A stretch of DNA of 64,000 bases, from the NCBI GenBank assembly GCA_037577475.1, contig CM075204.1:4710355-4774354 (forward strand). The letters run 5' to 3'. The translations under genes and the position numbers were made by a program. Origin of the DNA: Chaunax sp. Z400 (lineage: Eukaryota > Chordata > Actinopteri > Lophiiformes > Chaunacidae). Below are positions 10,441 through 23,920 of this stretch, piece after piece; positions within the stretch are counted from its first letter, which is position 1; each line of letters begins with the position of its first letter. Below the pieces are notes generated by a model. The model had not been told where the DNA came from. It made no database searches and worked only from the letters and a program-made list of their open reading frames with translations.

Positions 10441-13400
10441 CACTTTCAAAATGACAGCAGTCGGTCTCCTCAGTTCCCAAACGCTGACAGAGCATTATTA
10501 AAAGAAGAGGTGATGCAACACAGTGGGAAACATGACCCTGTCCAACTTTATGGAAACCTGTTGCTGGCATCAAATTCTAAATGAGGATATCATTTTAAAA
10601 ACAATTCCATTTGTCTGTTTCAACATTTCAAATGTTGTCTTTGTGCTGTTTTCAGTTCCATATGGGCTTTAATGATTAGTAATCATCACATTCTGTTTGT
10701 GTTTACATTTTACACAGCGTCCCAGCTGTTTTGGAAACAGGTTTGTACATTTGATGTCAACTTCACCTGGTTTCCCTGTTTTTGGGTGACGTAATAAACA
10801 CTTTTAGCACACAAACTGACTGACATTACCACACCTTGAAATCCAAAGGAGCATCGTTTGATTCATCTGAAAACACTTTATGAAACATAGAGAATAATCC
10901 TGATGACTGCAATATTTTCTAAATGTCAGACAGACAACATACTAGAAAGTTAAAATGCTGATTAATAAAGGTTGATGGGGTTTATATCAGCCCACAATAA
11001 AACATGAACAACGAGCATAAAAACAATCAAAATGGTATAAAATGATTAAACAACAAGAGCAAAATAAAAGAAGTCTGACACAGGACATATTATCTTCAGG
11101 AACATTACAGTGTATTAGAAAGTAGAAAGTGTTGATGTCCAAAAGTATCAATAGATGAAAGAATCAATAATAAAGTGAGAGATTAATTTGGTTCTACTTT
11201 GAATTCACACAGCACATGTAAAATGTTTCAAATGACAGTGATGACACAAAAAAAGAAATGAATGAAAATCTGTTATCATTCCCCCAATGAGAGAATTTTA
11301 ATCCTGAATATAATGAGAGATTTACTTGATACAGCAGCAGGTAAAGACATGTTTTTCGAGGTTTGGACTTGTCAGCCAGGTGTTTCTACCTGCAGGATGA
11401 ACTGCGTCCCGTGTCTCAGGTTGTCAGTGATAACACTAGAGTGGAAAACGCCTTGTGTGGATGGGACAAAGAGGTCAGCTGTTTGTGAGTCTTACAGTCC
11501 ACACGGCTCAGAGACTGAAACATGAGAACCTTTGGATCTCTTCCTGTGATGCAGAGCCTCTATTTACTGCTACAGTTCATAATGTGCTTTACAGTACAAA
11601 CCAGGGGATTGGAGGGTGGAGCTGGGATGTTTCCTGTTTCTGTTAGTGTGACTTTAAGGAAAGTCAGACTGATGCATTATTTATATTTATTATCAGTTAC
11701 AATAGGAGACAAAGACACTTTATTCATGGCCTTCATCACTGTAAAAACCATTTATATATGGACATATAGACAAGACACTGGTATAAAATGAATGTAACAG
11801 GCTGCACTTAGCATATTTACATAGCAACCAATCAACTGATACTGATAGTAAACCCTGTAAAAAGTGTCTGAGTGGTTTACATGATGTCACATCTGGAACA
11901 AACCATATTTATTATGATTAACTCCATTTAAAAACTGAGTCCATATCAATCTGACACATAACAGGTAGAGTTGTGTTTTGACCAGAACCTGCCGATACGA
12001 TACGGATCATGATACAGGGGTAACGATACTGCAGTGCTGTCAGCAGCTCTTTGACTCAGTGATGTGTTTTTCCTCTTTCTGTCTCAGGTGACGTTACGTT
12101 GGAGTGGAAGAGTCAAATGGCTGCAGTTAGATGACAACACTGATATTCAGCAGTTTGGGCTTTAAACACAACCCAAAATGAACCACAGTCACAAATATGT
12201 TCATGTTAACTATCAGTTAGAAATCTATCCCGTGTTTTTGATCATCAATACAGTATCACCCAATAGAACATCACAATACTCAGGTAGATCAATATTTTCT
12301 GAAGCCCCTATTAACAGGTACTGTATGGCCCCAAAAACCACCAGCTGGCTCACATCTTGAAATGTATGCATTAAGTATAATGAATCTTTAACAGGTTTAC
12401 AATCCTGAGAAAATGAGAAGATATAACTTACATGTTTATTGAAGACATCATTGATGGAGCAGCTCATTAAATGTGAAACATAACTCAAAAACACTCTAAT
12501 AATGTAACTTTTTCACTTCTGTATTTGGAGGTAATGTTGAATTGTGATCATAAATAGTCGTCTCTATATAAACTCGTCATCGTAGTTTTGTTCCATTTAA
12601 GTAAGTCCTGAATCTCAATGTAAAGGAACAGTTTACCCAAACATGAGAATTCAGTCTCACCCTCATGCCAATGGAAAGTCAGCTGAAGTTTCAAAGTCCA
12701 CCAAACATTTCTGGAGCTTCACACCAGCGTTCCTCTAAAAACACTGCAGATGATAGGGACTGATTTTAAAATAGAATAAAATATTGAAGCAAACATTAAA
12801 TGACTCCAAAATATTCTTATGGTGGAATCCAAGTCTCCAGAAGCCCCGACATCCTAAATGGATTTGAAAAGATGTTAATTACAAGCTTTTTAAGCTGAAA
12901 TCTTGACTGAAACCTTCACAAGCTTGAACACGTGTTCATGTGACTTTATGTTGATGTGGTTATATCTACATACCTCAGTGTTTATTGTCTGGGACACAAC
13001 ATCCATGTGGCAGGGAAACACTGACATACGCACAGACTGACAGCTCTTGTTCATTTGGCTGCATGTACATGGGCGTCAATGGGTCTGTGTGAATAATGGT
13101 TTTTCAGATCAGTCTCAGATCAGTTCAATTAGTCAACAAACTTCAGCCGACTTCCCTTTGGACACGAGGGGGAGAAGATAATGACTGAATTCATAGGACT
13201 GAAGACAATCTTTGTCGGTTCACTTCCATCTCGACTGAAATCTTTCATTGGTGTCCCTTCAGGATGAATTGTTGATCCTCTGACCGTTCATCTTTCACCA
13301 TCATCAAACCTTCTAAACTAACCACATTTTCATTATCCTCAGCTGCACTTTGTGTTTAGTGGCCATTAATTATTCATGATAAAGTTTGGGGAATAAACCT

Positions 13401-15370
13401 CTTCAGATGCATCGTCTTGTTTTAAAGGGGTCCTGAGATGAAGACAACATTGAAATGAACACACATAACACCAAAAACAAATACATAAATGACAGTAATG
13501 ACGATAAAATGAAGTCATCAGCACTAAACTTTCAACGTCCAGTAATACCAGCACACATAAGGGCTCTGTCAACCCCAAACCACAGACACTGAACTAAAAC
13601 TAAAAGAATTGATCACTGCCAATCAAAAGGAGGTTTGGTTGAAAGTCCAGCGTCTACTTCAAAACTAACCTGCCCTACAGGTTCATGTCCAGCTGGAGCT
13701 CTGTTGCATGTTATTCTCTCTCTCTCCCACTCATGTCCTGTCACGTCTCGAACGTTACCTACAAAATAAAAGCACCACATGTGCAAACAGAAATAAACTG
13801 ACAGACTGAATGTTGCCTCATCCTGAAATGAATAAAGCTGTAGTCTCAGCCCTTGAAAAGGTTCAACGGTCATTTTTTCTGAGTGTGAACATTTGTGGGA
13901 ATATGTGTGTGTCTGTGTGCTCATGTTTGTGCTTCTGTTTGTGTTTGTCTAGTGCACCACATGCAGGATGATGGCTGGATAAAGGTGTGTAAGGAAGACG
14001 TATCAGAGTTGATCCACCGTTACAGGAAGGGAATGTTCTGAGTCTGAGCCCTAAACACAGATCACCCTCTCTGAATACGCTCCAATCATGTGTGTCTTTA
14101 CTAAATGATCAACTCATTTAACACATTTTCTCAGAGGCATGTTGAAATAGTTGACGTCTCACTTTTGAAATGAATGACGCTTCTTTGTGTCACAGCAGTT
14201 TCCAGAGGAAGTGTTGAATTGTGACAATCAGTCGGGTCATGAAATGCTGCAGAGCTATTTCTCTCCTACATATGAACCTAACAGTGACAGATAAAACTGT
14301 CATTGTCAGCTTGTTAACATCTTTGTTTGGTTGGTGTTTTTTCTATTGTGTAACGTTGGTGCTGCACATTTTAACGCTGCTTCATTTGTGGTTTATGTTA
14401 ACCAGACATCCTGTTATCTTACAGCTCCAAATAAACACTGCTGTTCATCTCCTGAACGATGAACCTGAACTGATGCATGTGGTAATGCAACAAAAATTAA
14501 CATCATTTTGTCACAGAGTGAAAATAAAGTGACTGTAGTGGCAACAGCTGCAATGACATCTGTTTCCATGCAGAAGTCCAGCACACAGGTTTGACACCAG
14601 CAAGGTGTTGATGTTCACTATGAAGAAAGCAGGTCAGTCATCTTCATTTCAAAGGTGTTTGAGGATGTGTTGGATTTGTCAGACATGGTTACACTGTGAA
14701 GCTCAAAGAAGACTATAGTTAACAAAATGACTTTATAAACACATTAAAAAGCAAAGGATGTGTTTGGACACGCCTGGTAAAATGTAGACAAAACGTCACC
14801 GATATTTACATGATATAAAGTAGGTGAGTTCATGTCTAGGCTTTATTTTATTTATGTATTATTCTTGTTTGAGAAGTAGGAGGAGCCACAGCACAGTATT
14901 TCTACAAAGATGTGATGTCATCAGTTGCCAGGAGGATTTCAGAGGAGCAGGTTTTTTTTTAGGGGAAAACCAGATCCCCACACTGACACTGGTTCTGTGC
15001 AGCAGGAAGTGGATGGATTTCTCTTGTCCATGTTGATGAGACATAAAAACATGAATAAGGAGTTTTAAAATGATTATTTTTGTCTCCTTAGAGAAACTAC
15101 ATACAGTAATAACATTTTAAGATCCATCTTATTAACATCATCATCATCACATTCATTTTGTGGCCATGTGAAAAGTAAAAGAACTGCAGGTTTGACCAGA
15201 TAATGTTGTTCTTCCTTCTCCTCAGTTTGACATCTAGAGGTCAGTCATGTTCATTTAGTGTCTGTGACTAAAGAGAGAACTCAGGAACATTCATGAACTG
15301 TAGCTTCTGTCATAGATCTGTAAACATAGACTGTACATGGAGGAATCAGAAAAGAAACCAACCTTTGGAA
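10441..15370. other. Long intergenic stretch, no gene recognised
   Basis: Only short, low-information frames are present. Around 11970-12310 phrases such as 'cgatacgatacggatcatgata' and 'atcaatacagtatcaccc' suggest an old fish DNA-transposon remnant. I found no RNA gene or array. Confidence 0.4.
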
Positions 15371-17163
15371 AAAGTCTGACTTTATTGCAAAATGTCATCT
15401 GAAAAGAAATGAAGCAGCAGAACAACTTCATTCAACATTCATCTAGTGAAGCGACACAAGAAGTGATTTTGTGCATCACTGTTCAGTTTCATCTGTGAAA
15501 CTAAGACAGAAAACGTCCCTCATCCCTAAATACCAGCAGGACATATGTTCTATCAGTGTGCTGAGAAGCATAAAACAGCCCACAACCATTGAAGGAAAGG
15601 AAAAGATCATCTTTCACCACTGATAAAAATATGGATATCATGAAGAAAAATCAACAAACTCCTGATTAATAAAGAAAATACTCATTATTTACTTCAACCA
15701 GGTTGGAATCAAAACTAAATCTTTTCACCCCTTTTAAAGAAATAAACAAACTATTTACACAACTGTCGAATGAATTTTGTTGGCTGTTTAAATGTTGTGT
15801 ATGTTTGCATAGTGTTGGTCCTCACTGATACAACCTATCACTGCTGTACATTTAGTGGAAATAAATCAGCTGATCATTTAGAGACGTAGCTGTAACCAGA
15901 TGGAAACATGTGTCCAATGAATTACAATCCAGATAATTCACCACAGTGATACAAAAGTCCACCCATCCAGGTCCTGTCCTGCTTCTCCTGCTGAGAGTCA
16001 CAGGGGACTGGAGTCAAAGCCAGTAAGCAGTGGGAGAAAGGTGGAGTCCAGTTCATCAGCAGGAGTCACACAGACAGACAAACACTGACACTGACAGCTA
16101 CAAACTATTTAGTGTCCACGTTACGCAGCAGCTTTTAGGATGTGGCTGATTAGAGAAGCAAAGAAAGGCTTTCTGAGTAGAATTAGTAGAGACGACTCTC
16201 TAGTGGTCGTCACATATCTCTTATCTCCAGGTAGCATCAAATCACCAGAGCCTAGGAGGACAAATATGAGAATGGGAATGCAAAAACAAAGAAACAAGCC
16301 AACAGCAGAAGTATTCCACTTGAATTATGGTGGATCTGTTTTAGATCAGCTCATATTTAAACTGATTATGTCTGTATGAAGAAGCTGTGATGATTCATTC
16401 TTTGAAATATCCTGTTTTACGTCTCCAGGTGAGAAAAATGATCCTCAAAATATTTGAACGTCACCATTTAAGTTTGATAATGTTTGTTATACATTTGTTA
16501 ACGTTGTCTGTATAATCCAATCAATAATCTATCACTAGATTCTCAACCCTGATGTATTTAATCAGTTCATATTGGGATGAATGACCAGTGAATTCCCAGT
16601 TCAAACAGGACAATGTGGTGACACCAGTCCTTGTTCCAGAGCAAAATGAATCCATAAACCTAAAGAGACAAAAAGAAAAAGATGACATCAAACAGAAAAC
16701 TAAATCATGGACCATAAAAAACACATATTTACAGAACGGTTTGGACCTTAAATCTCCCAGATAGAGTCATTGAATGTGAACATTTTCTAAAACAAGTGTT
16801 GACCTGCTGTGACTCTGAAGTCGTCGGTTTGAATTTGGTTCAACACAGTTTCATCAATTGTTGTCACTGTTTTTCTCCAGGTTAATATGAGACTTTTTAA
16901 TATGACCCTCTGTGACCTGCTGATGTGAAGGTTTCTGAAAGCATCTGTGTCTTTCTCTTAATAATCTCACTTCACTTCAGATTAAACAGCTTCACCTTTG
17001 TTGTGGAAAACCAACTGAAAGGCAAAGGTTTTCTTTTTTCCAGTGAATAAACACACCATCTCAGAAGGTTCTTCTACACATCGTTTAAGATGGCTTTGTT
17101 TACCACCAGGTGTTCCTGTCCCATATGAAGCCACTCACTGTGTTCAGGGTGGTGTGTTTGTCA
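15371..17163 (-). other. Probable 3' flank and 3' UTR of the MHC class I gene
   Basis: This is the minus-strand continuation after the class I stop codon. Candidate poly(A) signals on that strand include ATTAAA near 16559 and AATAAA near 15377, so a long 3' UTR is possible. Nothing else was recognised. Confidence 0.3.
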
Positions 17164-20100
17164 TCAGGCCTCTGGCTTCAGTCTCTCAGAGAGCTCAGAG
17201 CTGTCGTCAGGAGATGGAGGAGATTCAGCTGGAAAACAAAGACAAATCATTTCACTGCTGACAATTCCTTCTTCACAGTTTGACCTTTATGCTCCTTCAC
17301 AAGAAATAAAGTGAAACAAAGATGATTCCAATAGAAAACCCCACCTTTAATGTATTTAATATGATCTACAACACAGTCAGAAAACGGTGTGACTGCTCTC
17401 TCTGCCTGTGAGCCACTAACTACCTTAAAGTATTTGTTCATGTCATCAAACTGTCAGTCAGGCTTCCAGTGACATGAATGTATGTGAGTGTTTTACCAGT
17501 AACACACTGAAATAAAACAGAAGTGGGTTTGGTCAGAGTAAACTGCTGTTAAACAGAGTCTATGAAGAACAGGACATCAACATAGAATAATAATGAACAT
17601 TGAACTGAAACATGACTTTGTCTTCTGTAGTCATGTCATCATGACACTGTGACTCTGAGCCTGACACCACTTCCTGTTGTTTGAACACACTTTGATGCTC
17701 TGGGAACTGAAGTTTGCTTCAGGTTGAATAAAAGCATCAGGTCCAAGTCTAAAATCACAGCCAGGAAAAAGAGACCGTTTCTGTTTGGGTCCCTCACCTG
17801 TCTTCTTTTTGTAAACCTTCAATCCAATGGCAGCGATGAGGACGAGAGCAAGAACCACTGCGGCGATGATGATGATGATGATGAAGGTCACGTTAATGGG
17901 CTCCTCTGTTGAGCAGAAAACAACAACAAAAAGTCACAACCTGCACAGATGAAGCCGCTCAGAGAAGAACATCCATATTCCCAGCAGAACAATCCTGAAT
18001 ACAGACACTACATGTTTGATGGTTGCTGTTATGTTCCTGTCATTATTATTCTGTATATTATATTCTAACATTATATGATGACATTCTGTTCATGTTTTTA
18101 GTTCTACTTGTCTGGACATCATGACTCTATCTCTGCTGCTTTATCCTGGTCGAGCTTTGTTGTCTTTGTTTAGCTCCATGTCATGTTGGTTTCTGTCCCT
18201 TATGTTGGTTCGTGGCTCAGTCAGAGCTTCTGACGATCATATTCTAATTCCTTTTAGACTGGCACCATACTTGGCCCATAAACTGTATTGTGACTGATGT
18301 ACAGATCCATACATTCATCCAGTGATTAAATCATTCTACTAAATCTACTCATCTTCAAACTAATAGTCCCTAAAATGTCTCATCTGTTGTTACATGTTAA
18401 AATGGTTACAGTGGGTCTGACAAAGATCTGAAAACTCAAGTTTGATTTCAAACTACCAAACAGTTGGAAAGGTGCATCCCTCTGCCAAGGCTGAACAATC
18501 CTACACACGTCTGTCTAACTCTTATAATGGAGGAAGAAAAGAAAAGGGAAGTGGTCTGATAACATAAATGATCCACATCATAAATATGAGACTTTTTACA
18601 TCACAATTTATGGACAAATGAAGAAAATGGTGACAAACGCTGATTTCACAACACAAAGGAGTGTTCTAAAAATGAATGTATCTGCCCATCTAACTGAAGG
18701 AGTTGATATCTGACCCATGTCCACCCCTCCAGGTTTCATGGTCATCATTCAGTAGTGTTTGTATCATCCTGCTAACAAACAAACAAACAAACAAACAGAT
18801 GCAGGTCCAATCAGAACCTCCTTGACTGAGGAAATGAAGTTTCATGTCCTTAATTACTGACATTGTTCTGTAGGAATCAAAGCTAAGTAAACACTGGACA
18901 GCCTCCACAAAAAGAAGAAATAATGCTGGACAACAATCATTTATTCCAACACTTTACATCTTTTCAGGGACCTGCTGATACCTTTGTCAGGGTCCAGAGG
19001 TGGACATGTGGATTGGTTTATTGATTATCTAAGCCCTAAAATTAGACAGAAAAACTACATGAAATAATTGAACACAAAACAATAGAACACAAACTAAACT
19101 TCTCTCCAACACACATAAAAATGCATGAACTGTAGGACTATTAGAGTGAAATAAATGTGTGTTTCCCACGTTCATCACTTCTGATCCCAGTCTTACCCCA
19201 GTTGGTCCAGATCTTTTCTTTGTCCAGTCTGGTGACCAAGTCGTCCTCCACACCAGAGAGCTGAAACACACAGTCGTACCTCCTCCAGTCTTCAGGTGAC
19301 ACTGATGAAAGGTCCAGGTCAACACTCATCTGGAAGGTCCCATCATGGTTGGGGAGGATCTCTCCGTGGTCCACGTCCTCATGAAGCTCCTCTCCATCTT
19401 TCCTCCAGAAGAGTGCGGCTCTGTCGGGGTAGAAACCTGTAGCGTGGCAGCTGACTGGAGAGGAGGGAGTCTTCTGGAGGAGAGACACTGAGGGAAGCTC
19501 TGGAGAGGAGAGACAAAGACACTTTAGAGCTTCTTTATTAGTATTCACTGTTTATTATCACTCCTGTTTGATGGAAGGACTTTGAAATGTTTGAGTAACA
19601 AACACTAGATACACACATGTAAGCAATGACAACAAACCTCAGTGGAGAGTAACTGAGAAAAGAAGGGAGGGACAGAGGAGAAGAGAGGTGAAGAGAGGTG
19701 AGGGGGTGAGATAGATTAGAAAGGGGGAGGAGGACAGTGAGTGTGACAAAGACAGAGAGAGAGAGAGAAAGTGAGACAGACAGAAACACAGCAGAGAAAA
19801 AGAGAGAAAATGGAGGTAAAGAGAGAGAGAGAGGCAGAGATGAAGAGGTGAGAGAGAAGCTGAGACAAAGAGAAATGTGTGTAAACAGACACAAAGTGGG
19901 TCTCTGTGTGTTGGTTCATATTTATTGTGATGTTACTGTTGGTTAGAAACACAAGAGAAATATGAAGATTGTTGTATCCATTAAACTCCATCAGGTCATG
20001 TGACTCTACCTGTTCTCAGCAGAGAGCTCCTCCCATAGTCCACATACTTCTTCACCCACTCAGGACAGACCTGGGTGTAGTAATACTTGTTGTATGTCAT

Positions 20101-23100
20101 CTCAGCTCTGTTATGATCCAACTTGTGTTTGGTGATGACAGCCTGAGGTTTGGGAGCGATCCATGTCTCTGTCTTCAGGTCCAGTGCTATGAAGTCTTCT
20201 CCATTATAACCATGCTGGTCATAACCAGTAACCTCTCCAGTCTCATCATCCCACTCACAGCCAAACATCCACTGGACAATGTGGACACCTGAGAGACAGA
20301 GACAGAGACTACAGTAAACCAGAGTGAGATCTCAGTCCAGTCATCTCTCATCAGCTGATATCACATCTTCACCACAGAGACACACTGATCCACACACACC
20401 AACACAGAGGACCTACACCTCCTGCTCTTATTGGCTCCACGGAGGCCACTCACAGCCAATCATCATCTGGACAGAGTGGACGTCTTCTAGAGAGACAGAG
20501 AGGCTGCTGGGAAACACAGTTCATATCCTGTGTTTGACCACAGAGACACACAGACTCCACTGAGACCAACACTTTATCTCCACTGTTCCAGGTGTTGTGG
20601 CTTCATGTGAGCTGCAGGAACACAAACTGAGGTGGAGTCCTGACTAGCAGACACACATTAAACCTGATCCTGGACTGAACATTACACCACTGAGACTCTG
20701 CAGCCAGTGGACCAGTCCAACAACATCCTGGTCCTGTGACAAACTACAGACTAGACTGTCCTGAAGCTGCTCTAGAAGCTTCCACTGAAGGACACTTTGA
20801 GTCCAGGATGAGTCATAGACTCCACCTGCTCCACCAGGACAGTGTGTCCAGTTCAGCAGTGTGTTACTACAACTGGTCCCAATAAGACACACCATCAGGA
20901 CCAGTATGGACACTGGGAGGCAGTCTGTGTGTCCTGATTCAACTACAAAGTGTTTCTCATTTTACTGGAACAAAATATTTCTATTTCATTATTTACATTT
21001 CTATCAATCAATTTCCTGTTGATCAACCAATTGATTAATTGACTCTATGGTTATTATGGGATGGACACAGTGTGGTGAAGTAAAGAGAATCTAATCTAAT
21101 CTCATGTGTTGTTCTCCTCTACATGTATATTATGGGATGGACACAGTGTGGTGAAGTAAAGAGAATCTAATCTCATGTGTTGTTCTCCTCTACATGTATA
21201 TTATGGGATGGACACAGTGTGGTGAAGTAAAGAGAATCTACTCTAATCTCATGTGTTGTTCTTCTCTACATGTATATTATGGGATGGACACAGTGTGGTC
21301 AGTATGTAGAGTGGTGCTGTTGAACTTTTGAAACCTCTGGTCTCAATCAGACATTTACCATGTTGTCCTGTCAGACAGGTGTATTCAAACATACTGCTAC
21401 TCCTCTCATACGGGACCCAGCAGGAGCAGCCTGTGTCCCATTTACAGTCCTGTGCCGTAGTTTGAGAAACCCAGCAGTCATGTTCCTCTATCAGCTGAGT
21501 GCTGTAAAACTGTTGTGATCAACAGGTTCCTACAGAGGACTTATTATGGACCAGCTCACTGTGGGCAGTTCACTGGACTTATTCTGATCTGATCTACAGG
21601 AGATCAAGTCTTAATGATCTCTGCTGGTTATTATGGGATGGACAGAAACACTGTCTCAGTGTAGTATAGCAGCATCCAGTAGTCTCAGTGTCAGTAATGT
21701 TTCTGCTGAGTCAGCCAAGAGAAGCCTCCATCAGACAGTTTGATCTACGACAGTAAAACACACTGGACAGATGAACAATGGTGTGTTTGTGTTTACATCT
21801 GTTTACTAAACACTGGGTGACAATATAAACAACATTTTATGAAGAGAAACATAAACAAACCTCCAGTTTGGTTGAAGCGCTGCTTTAAAGTGTCAATGTT
21901 GACTTTGAGCCCCTGTTGGTAACCCACAGAGACATCAGTTTCCCTGATCCAGTACTGAGGATCATCTGCTGCGACTTTCTTCATCCAGTCCTGTTTGGGT
22001 TCTGCTCTCCTGGTGTTACTGTCATAGTAACTTATTGGAACGTCATCAACCAACCCAACAACCACAAACTCTGGGAAGTTTGAGACTCCAGAAGATCCAG
22101 TGAGGAAATACTTCAGAGAGTGAGTCACTGTAAGAAACATGAATGTCATGATTTCACTTTTATAAATCACTGAACAATTTGATTTTCCTGCACACAGAAT
22201 CAAAAAGAAGTCCATTCCATTCAAGACATGCTGATAATGTCTGTGGTTCAGTCAATAAATAGAACAATACATTCATAGAAACTGAGTTTGAACTCTACCT
22301 GAATATTTCTGATGATTCTGTCTGGATGAATGTTATTTATGGTGAAATAAAATGTGACACTAGTCAGAGATGGAGGTGTTCCAGCTGTGAACCTGACTCT
22401 CATTGAGAGACAGAGACAGTTTGTAAAAACATGTTTTCTAGTCCTGATATCTCCGTGTGAAGTGAAACTCATTTCATTTCTTCTTCAGGATGCTTCATTA
22501 GTAGCTTACACTCCTCATTATCCATTAGTCTGAAATGTGAAATCACAAACCTGAGCAAAACACAAACGCTGTCTGAGATTCTCATTTGATTTTCTACATT
22601 CAACACATTCAAACTTTTTCCATCTGATGACATCACATCACTTTATGGTCTCTATCTTCTGCTATAAACTGTGAGCGATGACAACTTAAGTCTCTTCTTC
22701 TGATCACAAAGTTGAACTCTGTGAGGTTCTTGAAGCTCAAACTCAGCAGCACTTCTTCTTCTATGGTTTCACAATTTCTCTTCACGGATCAAATATCTAG
22801 ACAGCGCTGTCCAGCCGATGCTGATCAATATTCAGGAGGTTTTTGGTGACCCTGATACAAACTGATCAGGACATTTCACAGGTAGAAAATAAACTTGTCA
22901 GTGCTCTCTGGTGGACAATCTATATCAGGGACACAGTTTCTAAACCATCTCAACACCAGTTTGGCCTGTGCTCCAGTTTCTTGTTCCTCATCAGCTGACA
23001 TCACAGATACCAACATACCTACAATAAGCTACTGTGTGCAGATATATGTGAGGCTGATTGATCATGTAGCTCTACTAAACAGCATCTATTGTACAGACAG

Positions 23101-23686
23101 GAAATGGAAGAACTGCCAGTGGGATGTGATTAGACCCAACCAACCAAACTCAGTGTGGATGAACTTCGTTAAAGCAGATGTGTTTCACTATGTGGAGTCA
23201 AACTGTGGAATTCTGTGGATTCAAATATTCATTACATATTAAAGGATTTCATGCTGCCATTTTAGCATTGAGATCGATCAGACCGTATCGATCCTATCAG
23301 TCCTGATTTGATCAATAAAAGATGGGAAAGAAAACAGAAGAAGACAAACTTTTTCTGACATTTTCACCAATACAAGATTTCCTTCTGAGCAACAGTTCAA
23401 CAGTGACTTCCTACATAAAACGGAACTTTATAGGAATCAATCGATGAGCTGCACAGACAGGATTTACTACGGAGAACTTTAAGATTATAGGTTGGTCACG
23501 TTTGAACATCTCTATAGTCCTAATATGTAAGGAGGTCCATCAGAAGAAGCATCAGTTCATACAGTAGGCTTTATAAAGACACGAAGCATTTTTTCTTTTC
23601 CAATCAGCTTGAAATCATCTGAACTCACCTGCCGCCGCACCGTGGAGACCTATTCCCAGGAGAAACACACAAATCAAGGTGTTCAT
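17164..23686 (-). CDS. MHC class I heavy chain, U lineage (6 exons, 359 aa)
   Basis: This is a classical-type class I antigen-presenting chain, a plasma-membrane protein expected to pair with beta-2-microglobulin and peptide. Coding exons (minus strand): 23629-23686, 21861-22127, 20010-20288, 19197-19499, 17798-17905 and 17164-17228. All junctions are GT-AG and phase 1, and the sum is exactly 360 codons. Domains: signal peptide 1-19, alpha1 20-108 starting VTHSLKYF, alpha2 109-201 with Cys pair (MFGC and QVCPEW), alpha3 Ig-C1 202-302 with CHATGFYP and YDCVF, connecting/TM exon 303-338 with an Ile-rich helix at about 310-331, and a Ser/Pro/Glu-rich tail ending LKPEA. An N-glycosylation sequon (NQT) sits at the usual end of alpha1. 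Peptide-terminus anchors Y7, Y59, R84, T143, K146, Y159 and Y171 are present by alignment, but position 147 is Leu (TTG) instead of Trp (TGG). The gene appears intact and is probably interferon responsive. Confidence 0.95.
19650..19880. repeat. Polypurine GA-rich tract in MHC class I intron
   Basis: About 230 bp of almost pure A/G on the plus strand (GAGAGA, GGGAGG and AGAGGTGA repeats) lie in the intron between the alpha2 and alpha3 exons. On the transcribed sense (minus) strand it reads as a long polypyrimidine tract, ahead of the alpha3 acceptor by about 150 bp. Confidence 0.85.
21051..21300. repeat. 71-76-bp tandem repeat in MHC class I intron
   Basis: TTATGGGATGGACACAGTGT recurs beginning at 21054, 21130, 21201 and 21277. 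The unit continues with GTGAAGTAAAGAGAATCT and CATGTGTTGTTCT, and length differences come from an internal AATCT duplication. It lies in the intron between the alpha1 and alpha2 exons. A single related phrase recurs near 21629. Confidence 0.9.
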
Positions 23687-23830
23687 TGTGAACTGTCGCA
23701 TCTGCAGCTTTGATAAACGAACAGCTGACATGTTTCTTTATCAGGACACTCAGAAATAAAGCTTCCAGTCCGACCATCGAGGCTGAAGTGAGGAGAAAAC
23801 ACGGAGAGCAGCGGACTTCCGCGTCCTTCT

Positions 23831-23920
23831 GAGCCAATGGGAATTTAGCCTGAGCATCAACGTCACTTGTAACTCGGTAGAAGTGACGCTGAGGCGATGA
23901 AGGAAAAGTGAAAGTAAAAT
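23831..23920 (-). promoter_or_regulatory. Candidate MHC class I promoter module: ISRE, X2 and Y boxes
   Basis: Read on the gene's strand, upstream of the start codon, the order is: an ISRE/IRF-like tract (TTTTACTTTCACTTTTCC, 23903-23920), a TGACGT-type X2 element (about 23860-23867), and an inverted CCAAT Y box (CCCATTGGCTC, about 23833-23843). The X2-to-Y spacing of roughly two helical turns matches the SXY enhanceosome bound by RFX, CREB/ATF and NF-Y at class I genes. The X1 half (ACCGAGTTACAA) is less clear. No TATA box is evident. Confidence 0.55.
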
